The notes under the pieces were generated by a model. The model was not told the origin of the DNA and ran no database searches. It worked only from the letters and a program-made list of their open reading frames with translations. DNA of 64,000 nt from NCBI RefSeq assembly GCF_039521845.1, contig NZ_BAAACW010000068.1:35599-99598 (forward strand), read 5' to 3'. How positions within the stretch are numbered: position 1 is the first letter of the stretch; each line of letters starts with the position of its first letter. Source of the DNA: Alkalibacterium iburiense (GTDB taxonomy: Bacteria; Bacillota; Bacilli; Lactobacillales; Carnobacteriaceae_A). Shown here piece after piece: positions 19,343 through 28,667 of this stretch. Made by a program: the position numbers and the translations under genes.

Positions 19343-20902
19343 TTAAATGACATAATCTGAGAACGCTGTTTTTAAATAATGAACTAATTCTTCTTTTGAT
19401 TCTTTCCTCATAATGTCATCTGCCAGATCCTCTACTAAGACTTTTCGATTCCGACTACTTGTAAAGCCTTTATCTAAAAGGGTTTTGACATCTTCTGTCG
19501 ACAAGTAAAAATTCAGCTTGATAGACTCTCTTCCTAATTCGGATAGCAAGACTGTAATACGGTTTGAAAAGACTATAATTTTATCAAAAGCCATTTGATT
19601 TAGTTTATATAATTCATTAATGGTTAAATGAGCAACCATCTCAAAGTTTACATGTTGACTGAGTACTTCCAGGAAAAAATTGACTTTTTCTACTGATGAA
19701 TTGGTAATGATAACAATCCTCGGTTTATCCTTTTCGACCATTTGATTTTTAATAATAAACCGTTCGGCTATTAAGCAAAGCACAGAAATTTGATGCTCCG
19801 TTAATTCGAAGGCATACCTGTCTTTAAAAGAATCAGCGCTTTTCGTCAGGAGAGCAAACAATTTTGGAAATACATATTTTGTATCGTCTAACTTGTCATC
19901 GTAAAAATAATATTCGAGTTTATTCTTAATTAAACATTTATATAAATAAGCATACAATTCGTCATACACCTGTTGATAGGTATAGAAATGAATGGATGTT
20001 TCTTCTTCTATTTCCTTTATTAAGTGTTGAGCCATAGCACGAATTATTTTATTCTTAGGAAAGGTTAAGGGCTCTTTGTAATTTAATGATGCAATGAGAT
20101 AGTCCATATATTGACTGTCCTGTTTGACTGGCAGAAGATGGTGCTGAGGTACTTCTGGCATCTCTTCAAGAGAGCGTGTAATCGGAAATCCTTTTTCATT
20201 CCGCATCAAACTAATAGCCAAGTGTATATAAATGAATTTTTTCGACGCGTAATCCACTGCTCTTGATTGTTCACCCACAACCTTTTCAATCACTTCAATT
20301 ACTTCGGAATGATAGCTGGATAAGTGCTCTTCAAACATGACATAGAGTAACTTTTGTACAGGTGTGTTCGCCTTACGAGGGATATAATAATCATTTTTGT
20401 CTAATTCTATCACTGAGATGAGACGTCTCGCTACGAACATCCTGAGAAAAATTTCATTGCCTTCTATCTGAATGCCGCGTTTGTGTCTGTTTCGTATAGT
20501 GATAGTCTTTTCTTCAAGTAAATAGCCTAATTCTTTACGGTCATTTTTCTTTGTAGACAAACTAAGGTTGAGCGTGTCGTAAAGCTCTGTCATATTAACT
20601 ATTCCTTGTAAAAAAGCTTTGCAAACAATCAGTGACAGCCTTTCATCGACAGAAGAGGCATAATCTTTCAACTCCAGTCTTTTACATAAATTAGAAAAAT
20701 CTTCGTAACTCATATTAGTCTTCATTTCATTCTGACTTATACTAAAATGCAGATGACTCGGCAAATACTCATTTAAGGTGTATATGCTTCTTTTTAAAGT
20801 GGACTTGCTTTTATTATATAAACCCACACAGGTAGCAAAATCGATGCTCCCTTTATCTTGGACATAGTTAGCTAATTTTAAATCAAACTCGGTGACGACC
20901 AC
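19343..20902 (-). CDS. PRD-domain transcriptional regulator (BglG/MtlR type)
   Basis: About 519 residues. Two N-terminal helix-turn-helix-like segments (the second with LSTKKNDRKELGYLL and the family-typical RGIQIEGNE) are followed by two PTS regulation domain-like regions (the second containing FELTEHQISVLCLIAERFI), an EIIB-like segment (KPRIVIITNSS) and a C-terminal tail. Such regulators are phosphorylated by PTS proteins and control sugar operons. The start chosen is GTG at 20900-20902, with GAGGGG upstream; an ATG at 20980 has no ribosome site. The nearby EIICB-lyase operon is the likely target. The 370 nt before it contain no gene. Confidence 0.75.
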   Translation of the reverse strand: MVVTEFDLKLANYVQDKGSIDFATCVGLYNKSKSTLKRSIYTLNEYLPSHLHFSISQNEMKTNMSYEDFSNLCKRLELKDYASSVDERLSLIVCKAFLQGIVNMTELYDTLNLSLSTKKNDRKELGYLLEEKTITIRNRHKRGIQIEGNEIFLRMFVARRLISVIELDKNDYYIPRKANTPVQKLLYVMFEEHLSSYHSEVIEVIEKVVGEQSRAVDYASKKFIYIHLAISLMRNEKGFPITRSLEEMPEVPQHHLLPVKQDSQYMDYLIASLNYKEPLTFPKNKIIRAMAQHLIKEIEEETSIHFYTYQQVYDELYAYLYKCLIKNKLEYYFYDDKLDDTKYVFPKLFALLTKSADSFKDRYAFELTEHQISVLCLIAERFIIKNQMVEKDKPRIVIITNSSVEKVNFFLEVLSQHVNFEMVAHLTINELYKLNQMAFDKIIVFSNRITVLLSELGRESIKLNFYLSTEDVKTLLDKGFTSSRNRKVLVEDLADDIMRKESKEELVHYLKTAFSDYVI

Positions 20903-21232
20903 TGTATTCCCCTCACATTTCTCCTTGTTTTCGATAACGGTAACAAACCCTGATTTAAAAGTAAAGATGATGTCCACCATTAACTAAAAAATAGACTTCT
21001 TAACTGGCTTTTTCTTTTAGTATGATGGCTGCATCATTTATTCGACCGCAAGAACTTAAAGTATGTGTTGGAGGTCTAATAAATCGTATATTTACAACCA
21101 CCTAGATAACTTTAATGCTATTCCGGTCTGATATAGTGCTTCTTAACGACCTGAATGAGAAGAGAGTGACTTGTCTGGTAGTATAAAAGTCTTTTTGGAC
21201 TAGCAGCTACAACTTTTTTCAATCTAAGAGAA

Positions 21233-21256
21233 AAAACCGCCTCAGGGGACGGTTTT
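21233..21256 (-). terminator. Terminator after the lyase gene
   Basis: AAAACCG and CGGTTTT arms with a 10-nt loop, extendable by a G-U pair, sit 17-40 nt after the lyase stop and are flanked by A/T runs. It separates the EIICB-lyase unit from the regulator-fumC unit. Confidence 0.8.
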
Positions 21257-21272
21257 ATCTCTTTTATAATCT

Positions 21273-22631
21273 TTAGCTTAGCTCTTTTGCCCTATCTTGT
21301 GCTTTCTTAGCCATTTTAACTGCTAACTCTGGAGCTAAACCAATATAACTTCGTGGATCAATCAATTCCTTTAACTCTTCATCGGTAAAGTTTTCACTTA
21401 TGAGATCATTCTCTTTTAGATTGGTTAAGAAATCTTCTCCGTGAGCGGCTGTTTTTATAGCAATATCATAAATAAGGGAGTGGGCTTGATCTTTTCCAAG
21501 TCTTTTAGCCATCTCCATCATCAAGTATTCACTATTATCTAAGCCTTTGTTGCGTAAAGCATTCTCTAACATACGGTCTTTATTCACTTGTAAAGTACGT
21601 GTCAGCTCTTCAGCTCTTAACAAAATTTCTGTCATAAGCTGTAAGCTCTCTTCTAGCAAGCCGTCAAAGAGCATATACTGACTGCTGTCTCCTTCATAGG
21701 GTCTAACGGACGAGTAAGATCCTACGCCTGGAAGTGAGTACAATTTTTGAGAATTAGCAATAATGCCTTTAGCCAACTTAGGATTAATCTTATGTGGCAT
21801 TGTGCTACTTCCGACTGTTCCTTCTTTAAATCCTTCAGCGACTTCTGCAATTTCTTCCAAACTGGTTTGATATACTTCTTCAGCTATTTTGTGACAGACA
21901 CTAGCTAATAAAGATAAATTCATCATGTATTCCAACTTATGTGTATTGATGCTTCTAGAAGGAACGTCCATAGAGTACATACCTAAAAGGTCAGCTACAC
22001 GCTCTTGAACGGCTGGTCCAACTTCCGGCATCGTACTAAAGGTCCCTACTGCACCACCCGTCATGATTCTGAAAACACGTTTTTCAGATTCCTTAAGACG
22101 GTCTACGCTATCTAGTAATTCACTAATCCAAGCTGAAACTTTATAACCGTACGTAATGGGAGTAGCATGTCTGCCATGGGTACGTCCGGGCATAACCGTA
22201 TCAGCATTTTCTTCTGCGAGTTTAGACAAATTAACTAATATCTCTCCACATAATTCGATGAATTTGTCATGAATCTGCTTCATAACGATTAATTGTCCAC
22301 TCTGCTGGACATTTTGAGTCGTGATACCGTAGTGGACATACTTTCCACTTTCTTCCGGACACGCTTTGACTAACACTTTTAGAAAAGGAACAAAACCATG
22401 TCCAATTTCCCTGTAAATCCGATCCATCTCTTCAAAATCAATATTTTCCACTTTCGCTGCCTCTTCAATTTCTTGAGCAGCTTCTTTGGGTATAAAACCT
22501 TCTTCAGCCTGAGCTTTAGCTAAGGCAGTTTCTATTTTTAACCAGGCTTTATATTTTGTTTTTTCCTCAAATAATTCTCTTATTCCTCTATCATCAATCG
22601 TTTTACTTTTCGAGTCATAAAATGCTCTCAT
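21273..22631 (-). CDS. Fumarase/aspartase-superfamily lyase (annotators often call it adenylosuccinate lyase)
   Basis: 452 residues. Superfamily elements are clear: HYGITTQNVQQSG (100-112), GRTHGRHATP (149-158, active-site His) and GTVGSSTMPHKINP (271-284). The last differs from the usual purine-biosynthetic PurB form and is closer to the PcaB/adenylosuccinate-lyase-like branch. Members cleave C-N or C-O bonds, mostly releasing fumarate. It lies 24 nt after a PTS EIICB gene and has a GGGGAG site, so it probably acts on the imported substrate rather than in purine synthesis. I would not call it purB without phylogeny. Confidence 0.75.
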   Translation of the reverse strand: MRAFYDSKSKTIDDRGIRELFEEKTKYKAWLKIETALAKAQAEEGFIPKEAAQEIEEAAKVENIDFEEMDRIYREIGHGFVPFLKVLVKACPEESGKYVHYGITTQNVQQSGQLIVMKQIHDKFIELCGEILVNLSKLAEENADTVMPGRTHGRHATPITYGYKVSAWISELLDSVDRLKESEKRVFRIMTGGAVGTFSTMPEVGPAVQERVADLLGMYSMDVPSRSINTHKLEYMMNLSLLASVCHKIAEEVYQTSLEEIAEVAEGFKEGTVGSSTMPHKINPKLAKGIIANSQKLYSLPGVGSYSSVRPYEGDSSQYMLFDGLLEESLQLMTEILLRAEELTRTLQVNKDRMLENALRNKGLDNSEYLMMEMAKRLGKDQAHSLIYDIAIKTAAHGEDFLTNLKENDLISENFTDEELKELIDPRSYIGLAPELAVKMAKKAQDRAKELS

Positions 22632-22655
22632 AATGCTCCCCTTTCTTCCTTAGAC

Positions 22656-24222
22656 TTATTTGTTTGTTCCTTTCATATAATCATCCACTTCATTTCGAAC
22701 AAACTCTACGTGAGGCCCATACACAACGTGAATATGGTTCTTTTTAGGGAAGAATATACCGGCAGCTCCAGAGTTCTGAACGGTCTCTTTATCAACTTTT
22801 CTTTGATCTTTTAAGTCAATACGTAAACGAGACACACAATTATCGATATTGGTGATATTTTCTCTTCCACCCAATCCTTCAACAACCAATGCGGCAATTT
22901 CATCGTAACGTTTTTCATTCAGCAAAGTGGCATCCTGTACTTGTTCTTCACGCCCCGGAGTTTTAATATCAAATTTCGTGATAAGGTAACGGAAAGCAAA
23001 GTAGAATACGACAAAGTTGATGACACCGATAATAATAATGTTATACCAATTGGTATTTTCATATAATAATCCAAAAATTGCGAAGTCGAAAATCGTTCCA
23101 CGAATATACCCCATAGCTACTGGGAAGAATGAAAACAGCATTGTTCCTAAACCAGTTAACACAATGTATACTCCATATAAAATAGGAGAAATAAACATGA
23201 ATGAGAACTCAATCGGTTCAGTAATATTTCCTAATACTGCAGTTAAAACAACAGTTAAAATAATACCGCCGGCTAGTTTTTTATTTTTAGCATAAGACGT
23301 GTGGTACATAGCTAAACCAATAGCAGGTACACGGAATAAGTTACGAACCATTTGCCATGGCGCTAAATAAGGACTGATTTGAGGTAAGACTCTTGTCCAT
23401 GACTCGTGTTCTGGTCCTAACTCAAAGAGAATTTCGTTCATGGCATTTAACACACCAATATACGTTTCCCCATCAATGGTATACGTTCCACCGACTTCAG
23501 TAAATCTGACAGCTGCACTTAAGACGTGGTGCAAGCCTAATGGAATAAGAGCTCTATCCAGCATGGTGTAAATACCTGGTCCCCACGGATGCGTCATTAA
23601 GGCTGGTGAAATCCAGATGAGTACGACAGTGAATCCTTCCCACAGAATAGGGACAATAAGTCCGATTGGAATAGTAAATAAAAAGGCCAATATCAATACT
23701 AATTTTTTTCCCTGCGAAGAAGGCAAAGGCCAATGGTAACTGTGTACGGTAAAATTTATCTGTTAATTTCGCAGCAAGAAGGCCTGAAATAATACCCCCA
23801 GCAGCATCGATACGTAATGTTTGAATACCCAAGACCATACCTTGCCCAAGCTCTCCCATCATTTCTTCAGATGCTAGAGTACCTGTAGCAGATAAGAAGA
23901 CATTCATAGTTACGAGCAAAGTCAAGTAACTGATAATGGAAGCAAAAACAGAAATTCCTTTCTCATTTTTAGCCATTCCATACGCGACACCCATCGCAAA
24001 CAAAATAGGTATATTGGCAAAAATGACGTTCGATATACTTTGAATACTTCTAAAAATCAATTGCAATGTTTCATTTCCTAATAATGGCACTTGTTCAATC
24101 ATATACCCTTGAGTGAATGCGCCCATTAACCCAACCAGCATACCTACGGGTGCCATAATCCCAATAGGCAGCAATAAAGATCGACCAAATACTTGTATTT
24201 GATCTTTAAATCTATCCCACAT
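22656..24222 (-). pseudogene. PTS EIICB of the glucose/alpha-glucoside family, frameshifted
   Basis: The N-terminal EIIC part (24222 to about 23710, MWDRFKDQIQVFGRSLLLP) and the remaining EIIC plus EIIB part (to 22656) are in different frames. The break falls in a run of seven A on the minus strand (23703-23709) after FFAGKK; with six A the frame runs on as FFAGKKLVLIL. The EIIB domain at the C-terminus keeps its likely phosphorylated cysteine in DNCVSRLRI. The overall layout resembles MalX-type permeases; no EIIA is attached. Start chosen at the ATG 24220-24222 after GAGGTGG. It could be a real null allele, a phase-variable tract or a sequencing error. Confidence 0.8.
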
Positions 24223-24436
24223 ACTTTCCACCTCTTTAATATTTTTTTATTCATCCTAAGATTACTATTCCTTAATAGCGCATTCAAGGGCATAATGATA
24301 GACTGTTTCAGTTCATATTTTGACCTACAAATCAAAACCACCAGTGTGAACTGGTGGTTTGCTCTGCGGCTGTAAGCCTCTCTTACCGGCCTCGGCCTGA
24401 AAGGCCCACTGAATGGGTTTCCCTTTTGCACCACAT

Positions 24437-24862
24437 TTACTCACTGATTNNNNNNNNNNNNNNNNNNNNNNNNNNNNNNNNNNGAATGTATTCTTGTATT
24501 TGCTTTTTATTTCGACCGACAGTGTCCACGAAAAAGCCACGACACCAGAATTTTCGATTACCATATCGATACTTTAGATTCGCATGACGATCGAAAATCA
24601 TTAATCTACTTTTTCCTTTTAAGTACCCCATAAATTGAGAGACACTTAATTTGGGTGGGATACTGACTAACATATGAATATGATTTTTACATGCGTTAGC
24701 TTCATGTATCTCCACTCCTTTTCTCTCACAAAGCTCTCGGATAATTTTTCCAATACTTTGTTTGTATTTACCGTATATAATTTGTCTTCTGTACTTTGGG
24801 GCAAAGACAATATGATACTTACATCTCCACTGTGTATGTGCTAAACTATTCTTGTCCTTCAT
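24437..24862 (-). CDS. tnpA: IS200-family Y1 transposase TnpA, with assembly gap
   Basis: The start is the ATG of MKDKNSLAHTQWRCKYHIVF (24860-24862), with AAGGAGG 8 nt upstream. The HUH motif is visible in CKNHIHMLVSIPP and the catalytic tyrosine in NKKQIQEYI. These enzymes cut single-stranded DNA at the element ends. The last part of the gene is interrupted by N at 24450-24483, so the C-terminus, length and integrity are unknown; the stop at 24437-24439 is only in frame if the gap length is right. Confidence 0.8.
   Translation of the reverse strand: MKDKNSLAHTQWRCKYHIVFAPKYRRQIIYGKYKQSIGKIIRELCERKGVEIHEANACKNHIHMLVSIPPKLSVSQFMGYLKGKSRLMIFDRHANLKYRYGNRKFWCRGFFVDTVGRNKKQIQEYIXXXXXXXXXXXXISE
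24450..24483. other. Assembly gap (34 N)
   Basis: 34 consecutive undetermined bases inside the IS200 transposase gene. The true gap size may differ. A multicopy element is a usual cause of such a break. Confidence 0.99.
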
Positions 24863-25001
24863 GGGACATGCCTCCTTCTTGATGAGAATAAGTGGTCGGG
24901 AAACCAACTTTATCTTATCATGAAGTGAGGCTTTTTTTGACCCCACGCTGGAAGCTTTCCGGAACCCCCGGCATAGCCGAGGGTTTTCAAAGACCATAAA
25001 A

Positions 25002-25036
25002 AATCCCTTCTATCATTTTGTCAGATAGAAGGGATT
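25002..25036 (-). terminator. uraA terminator
   Basis: A perfect 13-bp stem (25002-25014 with 25024-25036) followed on the minus strand by a T run, 15-50 nt after the permease stop. Confidence 0.9.
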
Positions 25037-25051
25037 AGTTTGTAGTGTATT

Positions 25052-26401
25052 TTAGCTTTCAGTTGCTGGCTTTTTTAATTTCTTTTTAGTTTCTGATTTT
25101 TCACTTTCGTATACTGCATCATACTCTGCTTCTTCTTTAGGCAATAACTGGTGCAGTAGAATACCTGTGATGGCACTTAAGGCTGTTCCAGATAAAGTGA
25201 CGATACCAACAAGGTCGATGACTGCTCCACCTAAGCCGATGACGAGCATGGAACTGGCAATAATTAAGTTTCTTGACTGATTGAAATCCACTTTGTCTTC
25301 AATCATCACTTTCAATCCGTTGCTTGCAATCACCCCATACAGCAAGATAGACATGCCACCAAGGACAGCATTTGGTATGGTTGAAATTAAGGCGGTGAAT
25401 TTACCCATAAAACTCAATCCGATAGCGATAAGAGCTGCGTTACGAATAACGGATACGGATGCGATACGAGTCATTCCGATAACTCCCGTATTCTCTCCAT
25501 AAGTGGTGTTGGCCGGTCCCCCAATAAAGGCTGATACAGCTGTGGCTAAACCGTCTCCGACTAACGTGCGTTTTAAACCAGGTTCTTTCAAGAATTCTCT
25601 ATCTACAATTTTTCCTAAGACAGAGTGGTCTCCGATGTGTTCAGCGACTGTTACTAACACGATAGGCAACAGAGCCCATGTCTCTGGTCCAAAGTAGAGC
25701 GAATATGATTCGAACGTATTCGTTTCAAATGGCAAGTACAATTCTGGTAGAGCGAACCAATTCGCTTCCAGAACTGGCGTAAAGTCAACGATTCCTAGTA
25801 TGAGGGCTAAGAGATATCCTCCAACAATTCCGGTTAGGAATGGAATGATTTTAAAAAAACCTTTTGCTTGTGTATTGACAAAAGCTGTAATCAGGAATGT
25901 AGCAATGGCTACGACAATGATTCTCCAGTCCGAATCCATAACGAATCCGGCGTTTTGAACCGCGTTCGCTGCTAATCCTAAACCGATAACCATAATCATG
26001 GGACCAATGACAATAGGTGGTAAGATTTTATCAATCCATGCTGTTCCTATCATTCGAACAACTCCAGCTATTATGACATAGGTTAACCCTACTAAAATCA
26101 CACCTGTCTGGGCTGCACTGATGTCTCCGCCCATCTGTTCTATCGCAATTTGCATTCCTGCAATATAGGCAAAGGAAGAGCCTAGATAAACAGGTACTTT
26201 CGCTTTCGTTGCCACTTGATAGATAAGCGTCCCAATCCCACTTGCAAGTAATGCGACTGATACCGGTAGACCCAGCAATATGGGTACAAGTATGGTTGCT
26301 CCAAACATGGCGAAGACATGCTGTAGACTGAGAAACAAGCCTTTTATCGGGGCTGGTCTATCCTCTACATCTAAAATTAACGGTCGTTGTTGTACTGCCA
26401 T
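25052..26401 (-). CDS. uraA: Uracil permease, NCS2 family
   Basis: About 449 residues with around 14 hydrophobic segments. UraA/PyrP features: the N-terminal GLFLSLQHVFAMFGATILVP, the central VTVAEHIGDHSVLG with the conserved Glu/His, and GGPANTTYGENTGVIGMT. It imports uracil by proton symport. The start is the ATG 26399-26401 with AGAGAGGA upstream; an upstream in-frame ATG at 26434 would place that site within the gene. A PyrR-type box and a good promoter lie in its leader, so pyrimidine-dependent attenuation is likely. The upp gene 13 kb away would handle the imported base. Confidence 0.92.
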   Translation of the reverse strand: MAVQQRPLILDVEDRPAPIKGLFLSLQHVFAMFGATILVPILLGLPVSVALLASGIGTLIYQVATKAKVPVYLGSSFAYIAGMQIAIEQMGGDISAAQTGVILVGLTYVIIAGVVRMIGTAWIDKILPPIVIGPMIMVIGLGLAANAVQNAGFVMDSDWRIIVVAIATFLITAFVNTQAKGFFKIIPFLTGIVGGYLLALILGIVDFTPVLEANWFALPELYLPFETNTFESYSLYFGPETWALLPIVLVTVAEHIGDHSVLGKIVDREFLKEPGLKRTLVGDGLATAVSAFIGGPANTTYGENTGVIGMTRIASVSVIRNAALIAIGLSFMGKFTALISTIPNAVLGGMSILLYGVIASNGLKVMIEDKVDFNQSRNLIIASSMLVIGLGGAVIDLVGIVTLSGTALSAITGILLHQLLPKEEAEYDAVYESEKSETKKKLKKPATES

Positions 26402-26583
26402 AACTATCGTCCTCTCTTTTCTAATTTTTGGCATAAAAAAATGCCCATTATACGTTTAGCATAAGGACCTTTAGATAAGATGGACGTTAACAGACTGATC
26501 TATCCTGCTTTCTTTTCCCATCAGAATATGAAGGCAGACTGCAAGACAGACTATTAACTATATAAAATTTTCCCATCCTTTTC

Positions 26584-26597
26584 TACCTCTCTGGATA
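26584..26597 (-). promoter_or_regulatory. PyrR-binding box in the uraA leader
   Basis: The minus strand reads TATCCAGAGAGGTA, 12 of 14 matches to the known PyrR RNA consensus ARUCCNGNGAGGYU. It is about 20 nt after the predicted transcription start. PyrR bound to UMP favours termination in the leader. I could not draw a clear downstream terminator by eye; a GGCAT/ATGCC pairing near 26431-26448 overlaps the region before the start codon. Confidence 0.75.
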
Positions 26598-26622
26598 GAA
26601 TTAAAGGAGCTTTGCTGAAAAC

Positions 26623-26651
26623 AGTGTACCAGTTGTTTAGAAATATATCAA
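26623..26651 (-). promoter_or_regulatory. uraA promoter
   Basis: Minus-strand TTGATA (26646-26651), 17-nt spacer, TACACT (26623-26628). It places the start just upstream of the PyrR box, as expected for an attenuated leader of about 210 nt. Confidence 0.7.
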
Positions 26652-26793
26652 GCTTTCTTTCTCAATAATTTTTACAACTAAAGTAAATTAATTTTATATC
26701 TCATAGCCTCTTGATTATGTATTTTTCTTAATTAACTAATTATAATTAGTATTAGGAATTAAGCTCTCATAATTTAAAATGCACATATAAAAA

Positions 26794-26823
26794 GAGAGAC
26801 AGACAAATATATGTCTACCTCTC
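26794..26823 (-). terminator. Terminator between the IS1380 copy and uraA
   Basis: Minus-strand arms GAGAGGTAGACA and TGTCTGTCTCTC pair along 12 bp with G-U pairs and are followed by TTTTT. Before the IS1380 insertion it lay about 140 nt after the carbamate kinase gene. The rest of 26652-26895 is AT-rich and I see no gene in it. Confidence 0.75.
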
Positions 26824-26901
26824 CATTTCAACTACTTGGAAGTACCCTATTAAATTCTCAGTATTTCTCTCTAATATTTAATTTTAAATCGATAATACGT
26901 C

Positions 26902-28579
26902 CCTGAATAATTCATAGCTCTAATTTTTTGGTACATTTATTGAAATATGAATCACTAATATCCCTTTCGCCTGATTTTGACTAAAAAGTTACTCCAGACA
27001 TTCACTATTCAAAAATATTGCGGAATAAATTTTGGAAGTAAGGCATTTTGAGCATACTTCTCCCTGGATAACTTCCCAGTAAAAAAATTAGTTGGATTGT
27101 TGGATCAGATCCATTGACTGGCTCGCCTCAGGCGAGCAAAGACCCTGTAGAATTCATTCTGATAAATATGATAACTAGATAATTTGAGATAGACTCGTCT
27201 ACCCGTTTGGACTAATTTCCCAGCAACTTTCAGAAACTTCAATCGAATAGAATGAATGGTCATTCCCTTTTGGGCTTCTTCAAAGCCAATAGTTCTTAAG
27301 AAGTTGACTAATTTGTAAGCTATCAAGCTGAGCATCATTCAGACATGATTCTCCAAAAAGCGAGGACTGTCTGTCTTGTCAAAGTAAAAGCCAGCTTTCG
27401 CTTCTTTAATGAAGTTCTCCATTGTGCCACGTTTGGCATAGAGAGAAAAGATGGTATCAGGAGAAATATTTTCTGATAGATTCGTCACGATAAACTCATG
27501 TCGAAAGAGTAGTTCACCCGCTTCACGTGTTGAGCGTATACACACACGACGACTTTGTGACCAGGATTGTGCTTGATAAGTCGTTGAAAAGTACTGAATT
27601 TCTCGTTCTTCCCATTTTTGATCATCGCCATAAAGCACTGATTTTTCAGCTATTTGTCCTAGTCTACGATTATTCTTCAGTCGAATAACATAATGACTCT
27701 TTTTTAATTCACACGAATCATACACACCAGGTGTAGCGAACCCGCTGTCTCCACGAACCAAGATCTCAGTGTTTGGTAGAGAGTGATTATAGTGCTCTAA
27801 TAAAGGTGTGAGAAACTCCTTTACACCTTTAGACGTATATTGATTCCCTGAACGTAGTTCAGCTTTTAAGAAGTCACCAGTCAATCCGTCAAAAGCTACC
27901 AATGGATGGTAACCATAGGTTTGGTAGTGGGTATTATAATCCGTTTGTTCTTGGTGACCAAATGTATCTGAATGGGTCGAATCTAAATCAATGATTAATT
28001 CCGTATCATTACGGATGAGGCGTGCTTTATCAATAAGTTCTTGGTTAAAAGCTTGAAGTTCATGGATATTCCCCTCAGATAGTCGATCTAAAAATCGAGA
28101 AAGAGAAGATTGAGAAGCGAGTTCTTTCCTATCTAAAACAGCTTTAAAGACGGGATCTTGTCTCAGGAGATTAGCTGCAGAATCAGCTGGGTAACCAGCA
28201 ATTAATTGCATAATGAACTGCTCAAGTATGGATAAGTTGTCATGAGTAAAATACGCTCGTTCGTCTTCAATTTGAATGTGTTGCTTAGCCAGTTCAGAAA
28301 AACCGAAGGTGTTCATCAGCTCTTTCACTAGGACGAGACCCGAATCACTCGATAATTGACCACCTGTATGAGAAATAGTGATATTTGAATTGAATTTTAC
28401 TTGGTTTTTGTGTAAGCTAGTCATTAGAAGAACTCCTTTCTTTTGGTTGGTTTAGTCACTTTAACCATAGCAGAAAGGGGTTCTTTTTTCATCACTTAAC
28501 GGGTGAAGATGAAAAAGTAATTGTAAGCTGCCGTGAGGCAGTTTCACATGGTTTTAATTAAAAGTATGAATTATTCAGG
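26902..28579 (-). mobile_element. IS1380-family insertion sequence with intact ends
   Basis: The ends are a 15-bp perfect inverted repeat, CCTGAATAATTCATA at 26902-26916 and its complement at 28565-28579, with weaker similarity further in. The element is flanked by a direct repeat TACGTC (26896-26901 and 28580-28585), the target duplication. Length 1678 bp fits the family. The intact duplication points to a fairly recent insertion, downstream of the carbamate kinase terminator. A hairpin upstream of the transposase (about 28482-28520) may insulate it from outside transcription. Confidence 0.88.
27105..28424 (-). pseudogene. IS1380-family DDE transposase, split by a nonsense codon
   Basis: The first 361 codons (28424 to 27342) end at TGA (27339-27341), and the same frame continues at once as MMLSLIAYKLVNFLRT for 77 more codons to 27105. 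The junction reads ENHV-stop-MMLSL, where relatives have a residue such as Arg, so a CGA to TGA change is likely. DDE-type features are seen: IIDLDSTHSD, EILVRGDSGF and AKRGTMENFIKEAKAG near the break. The protein is probably inactive unless the stop is read through or a second copy helps in trans. Confidence 0.88.
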
Positions 28580-28630
28580 TACGTCTAATGTTTTTAAATA
28601 ATTTCTAATGCCTAAAAAGCTTGAAATTAT

Positions 28631-28667
28631 AAAACAGGTATTAACTATATATTACTGTACCTGTTTT
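28631..28667 (-). terminator. Terminator overlapping the end of the carbamate kinase gene
   Basis: AAAACAGGTA and TACCTGTTTT arms (10 bp, loop 17 nt) overlap the last codons and stop of the gene. The 3' arm ends in T's on the minus strand. It marks the end of the long operon that begins at 37221. Confidence 0.75.

Larger units (their letters stand above)
24325..24995 (-). mobile_element. IS200-type insertion sequence (approximate limits)
   Basis: A Y1-transposase gene is flanked by hairpins typical of this family: a perfect 10-bp stem at 24335-24360 (right side) and an imperfect 10-bp stem at 24963-24985 (left side). The size of about 670 bp fits IS200. Exact cleavage sites cannot be read, and part of the interior is replaced by N. 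It sits between the uracil permease gene and the EIICB gene. Confidence 0.7.

Noticed and set aside
26652..26895. Possible gene remnant between uraA and the IS1380 copy
   Set aside because: AT-rich, no frame with a start signal or a family match; only the terminator at 26794-26823 could be supported.
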